Below, in pieces: positions 19,759 through 28,830 of a DNA stretch of 38,554 nt. Origin of the DNA: Solirubrobacterales bacterium (GTDB lineage: Bacteria; Actinomycetota; Thermoleophilia; Solirubrobacterales; 70-9). The stretch is from contig JACDGU010000005.1 in the NCBI GenBank assembly GCA_013821475.1, positions 1 through 38,554 on the forward strand. Reading direction: 5' to 3'. Within the stretch, counting starts at the first letter, position 1; each line of letters opens with the position of its first letter. The notes under the pieces were generated by a model, which saw only the letters and a list, made by a program, of their open reading frames with translations, was not told the origin of the DNA and ran no database searches. The translations under genes were made by a program, and so were the position numbers.

Positions 19759-19782
19759 CGGGCGGGCACGGTTACCCGCCCG
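19759..19782. terminator. GC-rich hairpin after maleylacetate reductase-like gene
   Basis: cgggcggg-cacggtta-cccgcccg; no strong U-tract. Confidence 0.45.
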
Positions 19783-19784
19783 AC

Positions 19785-20792
19785 CTACCAGGAGCCTTCG
19801 ACCAACCCCGCAAGATCGGACTTGGTCAGGGGTGGCCCGGGGACCGAGGCGAGCTCGGGGCGTTCGAGCATCTGCTCCAGGGCCTGGCCGAGCTTGCTGC
19901 GGTCGGCGCCGAGAGCGCCGAGGCCCGGCGGGTCCTCGCCGAGCTCGAGGATGCGGGGTTCGAGGCCACTGGGGTCGGTGCCGAGCGCAGCTGCGAGCTG
20001 CGCGAAGATCTCGGGAGCGCGGCCGGCGAGGAAGGCCGCGGCGCGAGGCAGGACCGCGGCGTTGGTCCCCGCGTGCGGGGTCCCGCAGACCCGCACCAGC
20101 GTCTGGCAGACCGGGTGGTGGAGGCCGAACTTGGCGCTGTCGACCGCGTAGCCGCAGAGGATCGAGCCGAGCGCCAGCGCCGCCCGGTCGCGCTCGCCCG
20201 GCTCTTCGTCGAGGGCACCGGCGATCGACGCGGCCCCGCGCAGCGAGCACATCACCGAGACCGGGCTGGCCAGCGGCGTGTAGAGGCAGTCGGCGCCGTG
20301 GGCGAGGGCGTTCATCGAGCTGGCGCGGAGTTCGGCCTCGGGGGCGCTGGTCATCGCCTCCGGGTCGGCGATCACCAGCTCGGCCCGGGCGCGGCGACGG
20401 ACCCGGCCCTCGGCGCCGGCGGGAGCGCGGTGGTTGGCGCTCATCTCGGCCCCCGACAGCGTCGTCGGGATCGCGACGACGCGGGCGCCGCTGACCGAGG
20501 CGACCGACTTGGCGACATCGATCACGCGGCCGCCGCCGAGGGCGACGATCGTCGCCGCGTCGACCTGGTCGAGCAGCGGCGCGGCGAGATCGGCGACCGC
20601 GCCGGGCCCGACCTCGTGCACCGCGCTTACCGCGGCGGCCAACTCAGGTGCATCGCCGAGGGCGCGGGGCGTGCTCAGCAACGCGAACGGGTCGAAGTCG
20701 CGACCGAGCACCAGCTCGAGCGCCTGCCCGATCCCACCGCGACGGAAGACGACGGTCCGGCCGGCGTCCTCCCAGACGAAGTCCCCGTTCAC
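19785..20792 (-). CDS. Iron-containing alcohol dehydrogenase, maleylacetate reductase-like
   Basis: ALGGGRVIDVAKSVASVSGARVVAIPTTLSGAEMSANH..., SSMNALAHGADCLYTPLASP, FGLHHPVCQTLVRVCGTPHAGTNAAVLP. Confidence 0.85.
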   Translation of the reverse strand: MNGDFVWEDAGRTVVFRRGGIGQALELVLGRDFDPFALLSTPRALGDAPELAAAVSAVHEVGPGAVADLAAPLLDQVDAATIVALGGGRVIDVAKSVASVSGARVVAIPTTLSGAEMSANHRAPAGAEGRVRRRARAELVIADPEAMTSAPEAELRASSMNALAHGADCLYTPLASPVSVMCSLRGAASIAGALDEEPGERDRAALALGSILCGYAVDSAKFGLHHPVCQTLVRVCGTPHAGTNAAVLPRAAAFLAGRAPEIFAQLAAALGTDPSGLEPRILELGEDPPGLGALGADRSKLGQALEQMLERPELASVPGPPLTKSDLAGLVEGSW

Positions 20793-21706
20793 TCCCCCGG
20801 ATCCGAGCGCGGGTTGCGGACCGGCCTCAGATTGGGTTCGACCTCGGCCCGCAGGTGCTCGAAGTCGGGCGGCAGCGAGAGCTTCTCGCCGAGGTGCTCG
20901 AGCGGCTCGTCGACGGTGAAGCCGGGCCCCATCGTCGCGATCTCGAAGAGGACGCCGCTGGGCTCGCGGAAGTAGATCGAGAGGAAGTAGAAGCGGTCGA
21001 TCTCGGGAGTCGGCCGAGCGCCGGCGGAGATCGCCTTCTCGCGCCAGGCCATGTGCTCGTCGGGAGTCGAGGCCCAGGCGACGTGGTGGACGCTACCCGC
21101 GCCCTGCAGGCCGGGCTCGGCGGTCGGCTCGTCGTAGAAGTAGAGCCCTCCCCGCACCTCGCCGCGCGCCTCCCAACCGCCGTCGGCCGGCTCGAACTCG
21201 AGCGCCTCGAGCAGCCCGCTGCTGGCGTCGGGGGCGGCGCTGTAGGCGCGCACCGCGTGGAAACCCTGGAGGGCGAGCTCGGCGGGGATCTCCGGGTGCT
21301 CGGCCGTCAGCGGCTCATCAGGGACGCTGACCACGAGCAGCTCGTGCTCGAGCCCCTCGGGGTCGGAAAAGACGAGGCTGCCGCCGTCCCGCTCGGGCTC
21401 GACGCCGTTGGCGCTGAGGCGCTGCGCCCAGAAGTCGAGCGAATCCTCGGAGGCGACGCGCCAGACGATGCGGTGGACCATGCCGGCGCCGGCGCGGCCC
21501 AGGGGCGCGCCGGGATACTCGAAGAAGGTCAGATCCGAGCCGGGGTCGCCGCCCTCGTCGGCGAAGAACAGGTGGTAGACGGTCGGGCTGTCCTGGTTGA
21601 CCGTTTTCTTGACCAGCCTCAGACCCAGGACACCAGCATAGAAATCGACGTTGCGCTGGGCATTCTCGGTAATCGCCGTTATGTGGTGGATGCCCTCAAG
21701 CTTCAT
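20789..21706 (-). CDS. VOC-family ring-cleaving dioxygenase (MhqO/hydroquinone-type)
   Basis: GIHHITAITENAQRNVDFYAGVLGLRLVKKTVNQDSPTVYHLFFADEGGDPGSDLTFFEYP; SVHHVAWAS; ILFEIAT-type C-terminus (VLFEIATMGPGFTVDE). Confidence 0.92.
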   Translation of the reverse strand: MKLEGIHHITAITENAQRNVDFYAGVLGLRLVKKTVNQDSPTVYHLFFADEGGDPGSDLTFFEYPGAPLGRAGAGMVHRIVWRVASEDSLDFWAQRLSANGVEPERDGGSLVFSDPEGLEHELLVVSVPDEPLTAEHPEIPAELALQGFHAVRAYSAAPDASSGLLEALEFEPADGGWEARGEVRGGLYFYDEPTAEPGLQGAGSVHHVAWASTPDEHMAWREKAISAGARPTPEIDRFYFLSIYFREPSGVLFEIATMGPGFTVDEPLEHLGEKLSLPPDFEHLRAEVEPNLRPVRNPRSDPGE

Positions 21707-21729
21707 TGCCCACGTATAGCATCCCGGCG

Positions 21730-23139
21730 ATGAGCCGCCGACGACGACGCACCGTGAAAGCGCTGGTCGTCCTCGGCGCGGTGCTCGCCTTCTTCAGCGT
21801 CTTCGCGATCTGGATCGAGCGCCAGGCGCTCAACACGGACGACTGGGTCACGACCAGTGGCCAGCTGCTGCATAACGAAACGATCCGCAGCGCGGTCGGC
21901 GAATACCTCGTCGACCAGCTCTACGAAAACGTCGACGTCGAGCAGGAACTGAAGGAAATCCTCCCCGGCGACACCAAGGAACTGGCCGGTCCGGCCGCCG
22001 GTGGGCTGCGCCAGGTCGCCGGCAGCGGGGCGGAAAAAGTCCTGGAAACGTCCACCGCGCAGGCGCTCTGGGAGGACGCCAACCGGACCGCCCACGAACA
22101 GCTGCTGGCGGTGCTGGAAAACAAGAAGGAAGCGATCTCGACCGCAGGCGGCAACGTCAGCCTCAACCTCGGCAGCCTGCTGACCAACCTTGCCGGCCAG
22201 GTCGGCCTGGCCTCGGACCTGGCCGAAAAGCTGCCGCCGGACGCGGCCCAGATCCGGATCCTCAAGTCCGACCAGCTGAAGACGGCGCAGAGCATCGTCG
22301 TCGCGATCAAGGGCCTGGCGCTGCTGCTCTCGATCCTCACCTTTGCCGTTTTCGCGCTGGCGATATACCTCTCCCGGGAAGGCCGCTGGGTGATCGTCCT
22401 CTTCAGCGGCATCGCCCTGATCGCGGCGGGCTTCGCGGTGATCGTCTTCCGCCACATCGCCGGCGGCATCGTCGTCGACCAGTTAGTCACGGCGCAGAGC
22501 GCAAAGCCGGCGGGCGAAGCCGCCTGGTCGATCGGCACCTCGCTGATGACCAGCATCGCGACCACGGTGATCATCGTCGGCGTCCTCTTCTCCGCCTCCG
22601 GCTGGCTGGCTTCCCCCAGCAACGCCGCCCGCGCCAGCCGCCGCGTGATCGCACCGGCCCTGCGAGATTACATCGCCTACGTCTACGCCGGCCTGGCGAT
22701 CCTCGTCGGCATCTACTTCCTCGGCGCGGCCACCCAGGGGCTGCGCTCGTTCCTCACCACCCTGATCGTCGCCGGGATGGCGGCCTTCGGGATCCACGGG
22801 CTGCGCCGGCAGGCCGGCGAGGAATTTCCCGACGCCCACTTCAGCGACACCTTCGGCCCGACCCGGGACAAGTTCGTCAGCGCCGTCAAAGGCGCCAACA
22901 TCGGCGAGCGCGCATCGAAACTGCGCCTTCCCGAGGTGCGCCGGCCCGAGCGCGCGGACAGCGGCCCCGACGCTCCAGCTCGCTCCGAGGCGCCGACCCA
23001 GGCGCTCCCGGTCGACGCGGAGGACGCCCGACTGCAACGGCTCGAGCGCCTCGGCTCGCTGCGCGACAAGGGCATCCTCACCGACGAGGAGTTCGCGGCG
23101 GAGAAGTCGCGCCTGCTCGGCGGCGCCAGCTCCGACTGA
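21730..23139 (+). CDS. Multi-pass membrane protein with C-terminal SHOCT-like segment
   Basis: Several hydrophobic helices and C-terminal RLERLGSLRDKGILTDEEFAAEKSRLLGG. Confidence 0.85.
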   Translation: MSRRRRRTVKALVVLGAVLAFFSVFAIWIERQALNTDDWVTTSGQLLHNETIRSAVGEYLVDQLYENVDVEQELKEILPGDTKELAGPAAGGLRQVAGSGAEKVLETSTAQALWEDANRTAHEQLLAVLENKKEAISTAGGNVSLNLGSLLTNLAGQVGLASDLAEKLPPDAAQIRILKSDQLKTAQSIVVAIKGLALLLSILTFAVFALAIYLSREGRWVIVLFSGIALIAAGFAVIVFRHIAGGIVVDQLVTAQSAKPAGEAAWSIGTSLMTSIATTVIIVGVLFSASGWLASPSNAARASRRVIAPALRDYIAYVYAGLAILVGIYFLGAATQGLRSFLTTLIVAGMAAFGIHGLRRQAGEEFPDAHFSDTFGPTRDKFVSAVKGANIGERASKLRLPEVRRPERADSGPDAPARSEAPTQALPVDAEDARLQRLERLGSLRDKGILTDEEFAAEKSRLLGGASSD

Positions 23140-23144
23140 CCGCG

Positions 23145-23453
23145 CTAATCCTCGGGCTCGGGACGCTTGCCGGTCTTCCCCGGCAGCAGGGTGAAGGCCT
23201 TGAGCATCTCCGAGCCGATCACCAGGTCCTCGCCGTGGGAGTCGATGCTGACCTTGCCGTAGGGCCCTGGCGAGATCCCCGGGTCGAGCGAGCCGAGCAG
23301 GCCGTCCACCTGGTGGCCGGTCGTCGCCTCGAGCCTGATCGGGATCTCCCCCTCGCGCTCGGCCCGGATCTGCTCGAGCACGTCGCGAAACCAGGCGGCC
23401 GGCTCGGTCGCTGGGCACTCGTAGCGGGTGCCGATTGAGAAGTCGGTCGTCAT
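23145..23453 (-). CDS. Hypothetical protein
   Basis: MTTDFSIGTRYECPATEPAAWFRDVLEQIRAEREGEIPIRLEATTGHQVDGLLGSLDPG..., about 102 aa. Confidence 0.6.
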   Translation of the reverse strand: MTTDFSIGTRYECPATEPAAWFRDVLEQIRAEREGEIPIRLEATTGHQVDGLLGSLDPGISPGPYGKVSIDSHGEDLVIGSEMLKAFTLLPGKTGKRPEPED

Positions 23454-23652
23454 TCGAGGGGAATCTACTTCGAGAGCGATCGTCGTCGCAAGATTCAGAT
23501 CGGCACCGAGTCCTGCCCGAGCAGCTCGTGGGCCGTGGCTACCCTGCGCCGTGGCGGGGTGCACGGCATCCACGTTTTCCCCGCTTTCCAATTGGCAGGG
23601 GCTCGCGCTCGACTTCACCTACGGTCGGGCGCGGGCCCCGTCTAGTCCCGAG

Positions 23653-23726
23653 AGCCCGCCGCCGGGTTCGAACCGGCAACCTCCTGATTACAAATCAGGT
23701 GCTCTCCCAGGTTGAGCTAGGCGGGC
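23653..23726 (-). tRNA. tRNA-Thr (anticodon TGT)
   Basis: GCCCGCCTAGCTCAACCTGGGAGAGCACCTGATTTGTAATCAGGAGGTTGCCGGTTCGAACCCGGCGGCGGGCT: full cloverleaf, 7-bp acceptor, CCTGA/TCAGG anticodon stem, GGTTCGAACCC T-arm. Confidence 0.96.
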
Positions 23727-23863
23727 AAGTCACTTCTTTTGGCTTTCGCAGCCGTTTCCTGTGGGGTGGCGATGCGCGGGTGGCTCTCCAAAGCCTACCT
23801 GGGAGTCTCGGCGCCACCGGCCATTCGCTTGAGCCGGGCGGATACGGTGGCGATAACGAGCCA

Positions 23864-24862
23864 ATGGAAGTGAACTTTCGATTTCTGGGGTCCGACGAGG
23901 GGGCCGTGCTGACCGAGGCGATCGAAGCCGCCTACGGCGACAGCTACGACGTCCGCTGGGTCTATGACGCCGCCGAGGTGGCCGCGAGGCTCAGCGACGG
24001 CCGCTACGTCTCCTGCGTCGCCGAGGACGCCGAGGGCGGCCTGCTCTGCCACATGGGGATGAGCGTGGCCGCCGCCGGCGACTCCGTCGCCCACTCCGGG
24101 CAGGCGGTGACCCTCGCCGCTGCCCGCGGCCAGCACCTCTTCACCCGGACCAAGAGCTTCCTGATCGATTGGGCGCGCGAGCAGGGCTTCGCCGGGATGT
24201 ACAGCGAGGCGACCGCCGCCCATCCCTACAGCCAGCGCGCCAACATCGAGCTCGGCGCCCACGAGACCGGCTTCCTGCTCGGCTGGATTCCGGCCTCGGT
24301 CAGCAACGACGCGACCCCCGGCGCCGCGCGGCGCCGGGGGTCGGCGGCGCTCCTCTACATGAAGCTCAACGACGGCCACGAGCGCCGCGTCTACGCGCCC
24401 GAGCGCCACCACGAGATCGTCGGCCAGACGCTGGCCCTCTGCGAGCTGCGCGGGACGCTGGCGCAGCCGCTGCCGGACGCCGAGCTGGCACCCTGCAGCG
24501 AGTTCCACGTCGAGGTCGAGGCCGACCACAACCTGGCGCTGATCAGCGTCCGGGTCCCCGGCGCCGACCTCGAGACGGTGATCGCCGCCGAGCGCCACCA
24601 CCTCTTCCACCGCCTCGGCCTCGACGCCGTCTACGTCGACCTGCCGCTGGAGACCCCCTCCACCGCCCTGGTCGCCGGCGACCTCGAGCGCCTCGGTGTC
24701 TCTTACGCCGGCGTCTTCCCCAACAGCCACACCGACGGCGACGTGCTGCGAATGCAGTCGCTACACCGGGTCCGAGTCAAGGCCGACGACATCGCCGTCG
24801 CCTCGGACCACGGGCGCGAGCTGCTCGAGTACGTCCTCGCCGATCTGCCTCAGACCGCCTGA
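23864..24862 (+). CDS. GNAT-like N-acetyltransferase domain protein
   Basis: EAIEAAYGDSYDVRWVYDAAEVAARLSDGRYVSCVAED..., GQAVTLAAARGQHLFTRTKSFLIDWAREQGFAGMYSEATAAHPYSQRAN. Confidence 0.75.
   Translation: MEVNFRFLGSDEGAVLTEAIEAAYGDSYDVRWVYDAAEVAARLSDGRYVSCVAEDAEGGLLCHMGMSVAAAGDSVAHSGQAVTLAAARGQHLFTRTKSFLIDWAREQGFAGMYSEATAAHPYSQRANIELGAHETGFLLGWIPASVSNDATPGAARRRGSAALLYMKLNDGHERRVYAPERHHEIVGQTLALCELRGTLAQPLPDAELAPCSEFHVEVEADHNLALISVRVPGADLETVIAAERHHLFHRLGLDAVYVDLPLETPSTALVAGDLERLGVSYAGVFPNSHTDGDVLRMQSLHRVRVKADDIAVASDHGRELLEYVLADLPQTA
24312..24343. repeat. Perfect 32-bp palindrome inside the GNAT-like gene
   Basis: cgacccccggcgccgcgcggcgccgggggtcg equals its own reverse complement. Confidence 0.95.
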
Positions 24863-24869
24863 GGCTCCG

Positions 24870-25568
24870 TCAGGCCGCGACCTCTCGGGAAGCCAGATGG
24901 GTCCCGACCTTGCGCTTGACCCGCTGCAGGGCGTTGTCGACGGTCTTGGTGTCGCACTCGAGCTTCTCGGCGATCACCTCGTAGGAGTGGCCGTCGAGGT
25001 AAAGGGAGAGAACCCTGCTCTCGAGGTCCGAGAGGACACCCGAGACGCCGGAGAGGCAGGAGACGAGGCTCTCCAGCTCTTCGCTGGCGATCACCTGGTT
25101 GACCGGGTCGTGGACGCTGGGGCCGGGGAGGATCTCGTCGAGCGTCGTTTCCGAGTCGCCGGCGGCGGCCGGGGTCTGGCTGAACGAGACGTACTGGTTG
25201 AGCGGCGTGTGCTTGTTGCGGGTCGCGGTCTTGACCGCGGTGATGATCTGACGGGTGATGCAGAGCTCGGCGAAGTTGCGGAAGCTCGACTCGCGATCGG
25301 TGCGGTAGTCCCGGATCGCCTTGTAGAGGCCGAGCAGGCCCTCCTGGATCAGATCGTCGGACTCACCACCGAGCAGGAAGTACGAGGAGGCCTTGAGGCG
25401 GACGAAGCCGCGGTAGCGGCGGACGATCATGTCGTAGGCATCGGGCTTTCCGGTCTTGGCGAGAGCGACCAGATAGTGATCATCAAGCTCACCTTGAGGG
25501 TTAGACTGGTGCGGGCGGGCGACCGCCACGGGCGGGCGATTTTCCTGCATCGACGTAGTTAGAGCCAC
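24870..25568 (-). CDS. sigH: SigH (Spo0H)-like RNA polymerase sigma factor
   Basis: DDHYLVALAKTGKPDAYDMIVRRYRGFVRLKASSYFLLGGESDDLIQEGLLGLYKAIRDYRTDRESSFRNFAELCITRQIITAVKTATRNKHTPLN; GTG start with AAGGAG SD. Confidence 0.9.
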   Translation of the reverse strand: MALTTSMQENRPPVAVARPHQSNPQGELDDHYLVALAKTGKPDAYDMIVRRYRGFVRLKASSYFLLGGESDDLIQEGLLGLYKAIRDYRTDRESSFRNFAELCITRQIITAVKTATRNKHTPLNQYVSFSQTPAAAGDSETTLDEILPGPSVHDPVNQVIASEELESLVSCLSGVSGVLSDLESRVLSLYLDGHSYEVIAEKLECDTKTVDNALQRVKRKVGTHLASREVAA

Positions 25569-25681
25569 AGATCCTTCTCCTTGCTGAAGGGTCACGTGGC
25601 GCCGCTTACCTCCCCCGAGGCGCCTCTTTATCGACGGGCTAGCTCAGACTCAAGCTGAGGTTCACCCTTGTTGCGGTGGGA

Positions 25682-25709
25682 GTCTTACCGCTCCGCGGAG
25701 TTCTGTCAA
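25682..25709 (-). promoter_or_regulatory. Putative sigma-70-type promoter for sigH
   Basis: TTGACA (25704-25709 on complement), 16-bp spacer, TAAGAC (25682-25687). Confidence 0.5.
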
Positions 25710-25800
25710 CCCCAATTTGCGACTTTTTGCTATCGCCGTTGCATGTGCCCCGCCGCAGGGAAGGGCGAGGCAGGACAGCGATCGAGCCCTCCCCCAGCTT

Positions 25801-26454
25801 CTAGGTGCGCTGTCGAACGGCCTCGAAGAGGAGGGTGGCGGCGGCCGAGGAGACGTTGAGGGACTCGACCTTGCCACGCTGGGGCAGGGCCACCAGGCCG
25901 TCGCAGGCGGCGGCCACGCGGGGGCGGAGACCCTGGCCCTCGCCGCCGAGGACGAGGACGGTGGGGCCTTTGAGATCGACTGACCAGGGGGCGTCCCTGG
26001 CCTCGGCGTCGGCGCCCCAGATCCAGAAGCCGGCCGCTTTGGCGTCGGCAAGCCAGTCGGCGAGGTTGCGGACGTGGGCGACTTCGAGGTGCTCGACGGC
26101 GCCGGCCGAGGCCTTGCAGGTGACCGCGGTGACCGCCGCCGCCCGGCGCTCGGGCACGACGACGCCGGCGGCGCCGGCGAACTCGGCGGAACGGCAGACG
26201 GCGCCGAGGTTGCGCGGGTCCTGGACCTGGTCGAGGGCGACCAGCAGCGCATCCTCTCGCCGCAGCATGCCCCGCGCGTCGCCGTAGGGATAGTTGTCGA
26301 CCTCGGCCACCACCCCCTGGTGGTCGGGCGACCCGCAGAGCCTTTCGAGCTCCTCGCTCGAGGTCTGCGGCGCCCGCCAGACCCGGTGTACAGCTCGGCG
26401 CTGAGCCCGTTCCGCCTCCTCGACCGGCCTGCGGCCGTAGATCACGTCAGACAT
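25801..26454 (-). CDS. rlmB: 23S rRNA (guanosine-2'-O)-methyltransferase, TrmH/SpoU family
   Basis: DVIYGRRPVEEAERAQRRAVHRVW..., LVALDQVQDPRNLGAVCRSAEFAGAAGVVVPERRA, VLVLGGEGQGLRPRVAAACDGLVALPQRGKVESLNVSSAAATLLFEAVRQR. Confidence 0.93.
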   Translation of the reverse strand: MSDVIYGRRPVEEAERAQRRAVHRVWRAPQTSSEELERLCGSPDHQGVVAEVDNYPYGDARGMLRREDALLVALDQVQDPRNLGAVCRSAEFAGAAGVVVPERRAAAVTAVTCKASAGAVEHLEVAHVRNLADWLADAKAAGFWIWGADAEARDAPWSVDLKGPTVLVLGGEGQGLRPRVAAACDGLVALPQRGKVESLNVSSAAATLLFEAVRQRT

Positions 26455-26463
26455 AGAGGTCGA

Positions 26464-27855
26464 TCATCGCGGCACCAGGCTCGGCCCGTCGGCCGAGTCC
26501 CTGACCGTCCACCCTATCTCCGCCAACCGATCCCGAATCGCATCCGCCCGCTCGAAGTCCCTGGCCCCCCGAGCCTCCTCCCGCTCCATCATCAAAGCAT
26601 CAGCCTCCGAGTCGGCAGCTCCTTCCGCGGAAGCCAACGAATCCAAACCAACCAGCTCGAGCATCTCTCTGAGTGCCTCCGGAGCTCCGGGAACCCTCTC
26701 CCGGTTCGCTTCCCCCACCAGCTCAGAGACCTCGGCCATCGCGCGAGGGGTGTTGAAGTCATCGGCAAGCGCATCCCGGAAGGAGGTGAGACGGGAGTCG
26801 GGGGAGGACCCGGGGGAGCTTCCCCGCTGTTGCTCCGCCGGGTCCTCCCCCGGGTCCCCCTCACCCGCTGCCCGGAGCGGGTGCCCCCGAAAGAAGTTCC
26901 GCAGCCGCTCAACCCTCGCAGCCGCCTCTTCCATCTGCTCCGGTCCAAACGCCAACGGCTGGCGGTAATGCCCGGAGATCAGGTACGCGACGACCGCCTC
27001 ACGTCCGTACCGATCCAGTGCCTCGCCCAGCTGGAAGATGTTCCCGTCCGATTTCGACATCTTCGCCGCATCCGACTCGATCATCCCGTTGTGCATCCAG
27101 ATCTGGGCGAACGGCCGCCCGGCCGCCTCCGACTGGGCGATCTCGTTCTCATGATGGGGGAAGACGAGGTCCGAGCCGCCGCCGTGGATCGCGAAGGAAG
27201 CGCCCAGCTCCTGCTCGGCCATCACCGAGCACTCGATGTGCCAGGCGGGCCGCCCCGGGCCCCAGGGCGAGTCCCAATGGCTGTCCTCACCCTCCTTGTG
27301 CGCCTTCCAGAGGGCGAAGTCGAGGCGGTTCTCCTTCAGCGAGGCCGAGCCCGCCTCCTCGCCCTGGTCCATGTCCTCGGGACGGCGATTGGAGAGCTTG
27401 CCGTAGTCGGCGAAGCTGCGGACGCGGAAGTAGACGTCGCCGCCCGACGCGTAGGCGTGCTCGGAGCGGACCAGGTCCTCGATCAGGGCGATGATGCCGG
27501 AGATCGTCTCGGTCGCCAGCGGCTCCGCGTCGGGACGGCCGAGCCCGAGCCGGTCGGTGTCCTCAGAGTAGGCGGCGGTCATCCGCGCGGCGAAATCGGT
27601 CGAGGGCTCCCCTGCTGCCGTTGCGGCAGCGTAGATCTTGTCGTTGACGTCGGTGACGTTGACGACCAGGCGGGTGCTGTAGCCCTCCGAGCGGAGGAAG
27701 CGGGCGAAGAGCGAGAAGACGACGAAGGGCCGGGCGTTCCCGATGTGGATCCGGCTGTAGACGGTCGGCCCGCAGGCGTAGATCCCCACCACTTCCGTGG
27801 GGTCGATCGCCCGCGGCTCGCCGCTGAGCGTGTCCCTGATTCGAACCTCGCGCAT
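26464..27855 (-). CDS. cysS: Cysteinyl-tRNA synthetase
   Basis: YACGPTVYSRIHIGNARPFVVFSLFARFLR, GRPAWHIECSVMAEQELGASFAIHGGGSDLVFPHHENEIAQSEA, KMSKSDGN. Confidence 0.97.
   Translation of the reverse strand: MREVRIRDTLSGEPRAIDPTEVVGIYACGPTVYSRIHIGNARPFVVFSLFARFLRSEGYSTRLVVNVTDVNDKIYAAATAAGEPSTDFAARMTAAYSEDTDRLGLGRPDAEPLATETISGIIALIEDLVRSEHAYASGGDVYFRVRSFADYGKLSNRRPEDMDQGEEAGSASLKENRLDFALWKAHKEGEDSHWDSPWGPGRPAWHIECSVMAEQELGASFAIHGGGSDLVFPHHENEIAQSEAAGRPFAQIWMHNGMIESDAAKMSKSDGNIFQLGEALDRYGREAVVAYLISGHYRQPLAFGPEQMEEAAARVERLRNFFRGHPLRAAGEGDPGEDPAEQQRGSSPGSSPDSRLTSFRDALADDFNTPRAMAEVSELVGEANRERVPGAPEALREMLELVGLDSLASAEGAADSEADALMMEREEARGARDFERADAIRDRLAEIGWTVRDSADGPSLVPR
26799..26852. repeat. Long stem-loop inside cysS (21-bp stem with one mismatch, 12-nt loop)
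   Basis: cgggggaggacccgggggagc-ttccccgctgtt-gctccgccgggtcctcccccg. Confidence 0.9.
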
Positions 27856-27880
27856 CGCGCCGAGGTTAGAAGGTCGCGGG

Positions 27881-28750
27881 CTAGAAGGTTCGGTAGCCGG
27901 CGGTGGAGGAGGCGGGCTCGCTGCGCAGCCAGGATGGCGCCGTGTCCTCCGCCGCGGCCTGCGCCTCGCGCTTGGCCTTGCTGGCGCTGGCCATGATCTC
28001 GCTCTCGGTCGCCTCGCGGGCGCGCTCTTCGCGGCGCTGGGCCTGGATCCGGATCCGGTCGGACTCGAGTCGAAGCTGGTCCTCGGCCCGGGCGCGGGCT
28101 GCCTCCTCCGCCTCCCGCTCGACCTTCTCGACCAGATTGCGGACGCTCTCCTCGGCTTCGCGGCGCACCTCCTCGGTGCCCTCCATCACCCGGCGCTCGA
28201 TCTCGGTCTCGAGCTTGACCGCGGTCTCGTGGGCGGCGGCCGCGGCGCGCTCGGCATCGGCGGCGCGCTGCTCGGCGGTGGCGACCGTGCGATCGGCCTC
28301 GGCCTGGATCTCCGTGCGCGCCTGCGCGAAACGGCGATCGACCTCGTTGTCGATCCTGGTCATCGCCTCGGCGACAGTTTTCTCGGCCTCCTGGCGCGTC
28401 TTCGCAGCCTGGGCGAGGATCTCCTCGCGTTCGGCCTGGGCACGCTGTTGGAGCTCCTCAAAGCCCTTCTCCGCCCGGTCGCGGGCCGCTTCGGCCCCGG
28501 CCAACTTGGAGTCGGCCTCCTGGCGCGCCTTGCGCTCGGCGGCGACCCGCTCGCGGGCCTCGCTGGAGATCCCGCGCAGCGTCTCCATCGCCCGCTCCTT
28601 GAGCTCGGTCCTGACCTTCTCGGCCTGCGCCTCGGCGGCGGCGACCCGCTGCTCGCTGACCTTGACCCAGTCCAGGGCCTGCTGGGCTACGTCGTGCATG
28701 GTCGAGGCCGCCTCTCCGACCACCTTCAGCTGCCTGGCTGGATCGCTCAT
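27881..28750 (-). CDS. Coiled-coil protein (Ala/Glu/Arg-rich)
   Basis: MSDPARQLKVVGEAASTMHDVAQQALDWVKVSEQRVAAAEAQAEKVRTEL... continuous heptad-like sequence. Confidence 0.85.
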   Translation of the reverse strand: MSDPARQLKVVGEAASTMHDVAQQALDWVKVSEQRVAAAEAQAEKVRTELKERAMETLRGISSEARERVAAERKARQEADSKLAGAEAARDRAEKGFEELQQRAQAEREEILAQAAKTRQEAEKTVAEAMTRIDNEVDRRFAQARTEIQAEADRTVATAEQRAADAERAAAAAHETAVKLETEIERRVMEGTEEVRREAEESVRNLVEKVEREAEEAARARAEDQLRLESDRIRIQAQRREERAREATESEIMASASKAKREAQAAAEDTAPSWLRSEPASSTAGYRTF

Positions 28751-28830
28751 GCCACAGCAACTTACTATGGGCGCCGGAAGCGACGCCACCTGGGCGCCCC
28801 CGCTGCTTGGCGCAATTTGCGTATCGGGGC

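Noticed and set aside
18297-20494. Long overlapping ORFs in both orientations (e.g. 18392..20494 +, 18297..19769 -)
   Set aside because: Shadow frames of the PlsC-GpsA fusion and maleylacetate reductase-like genes.
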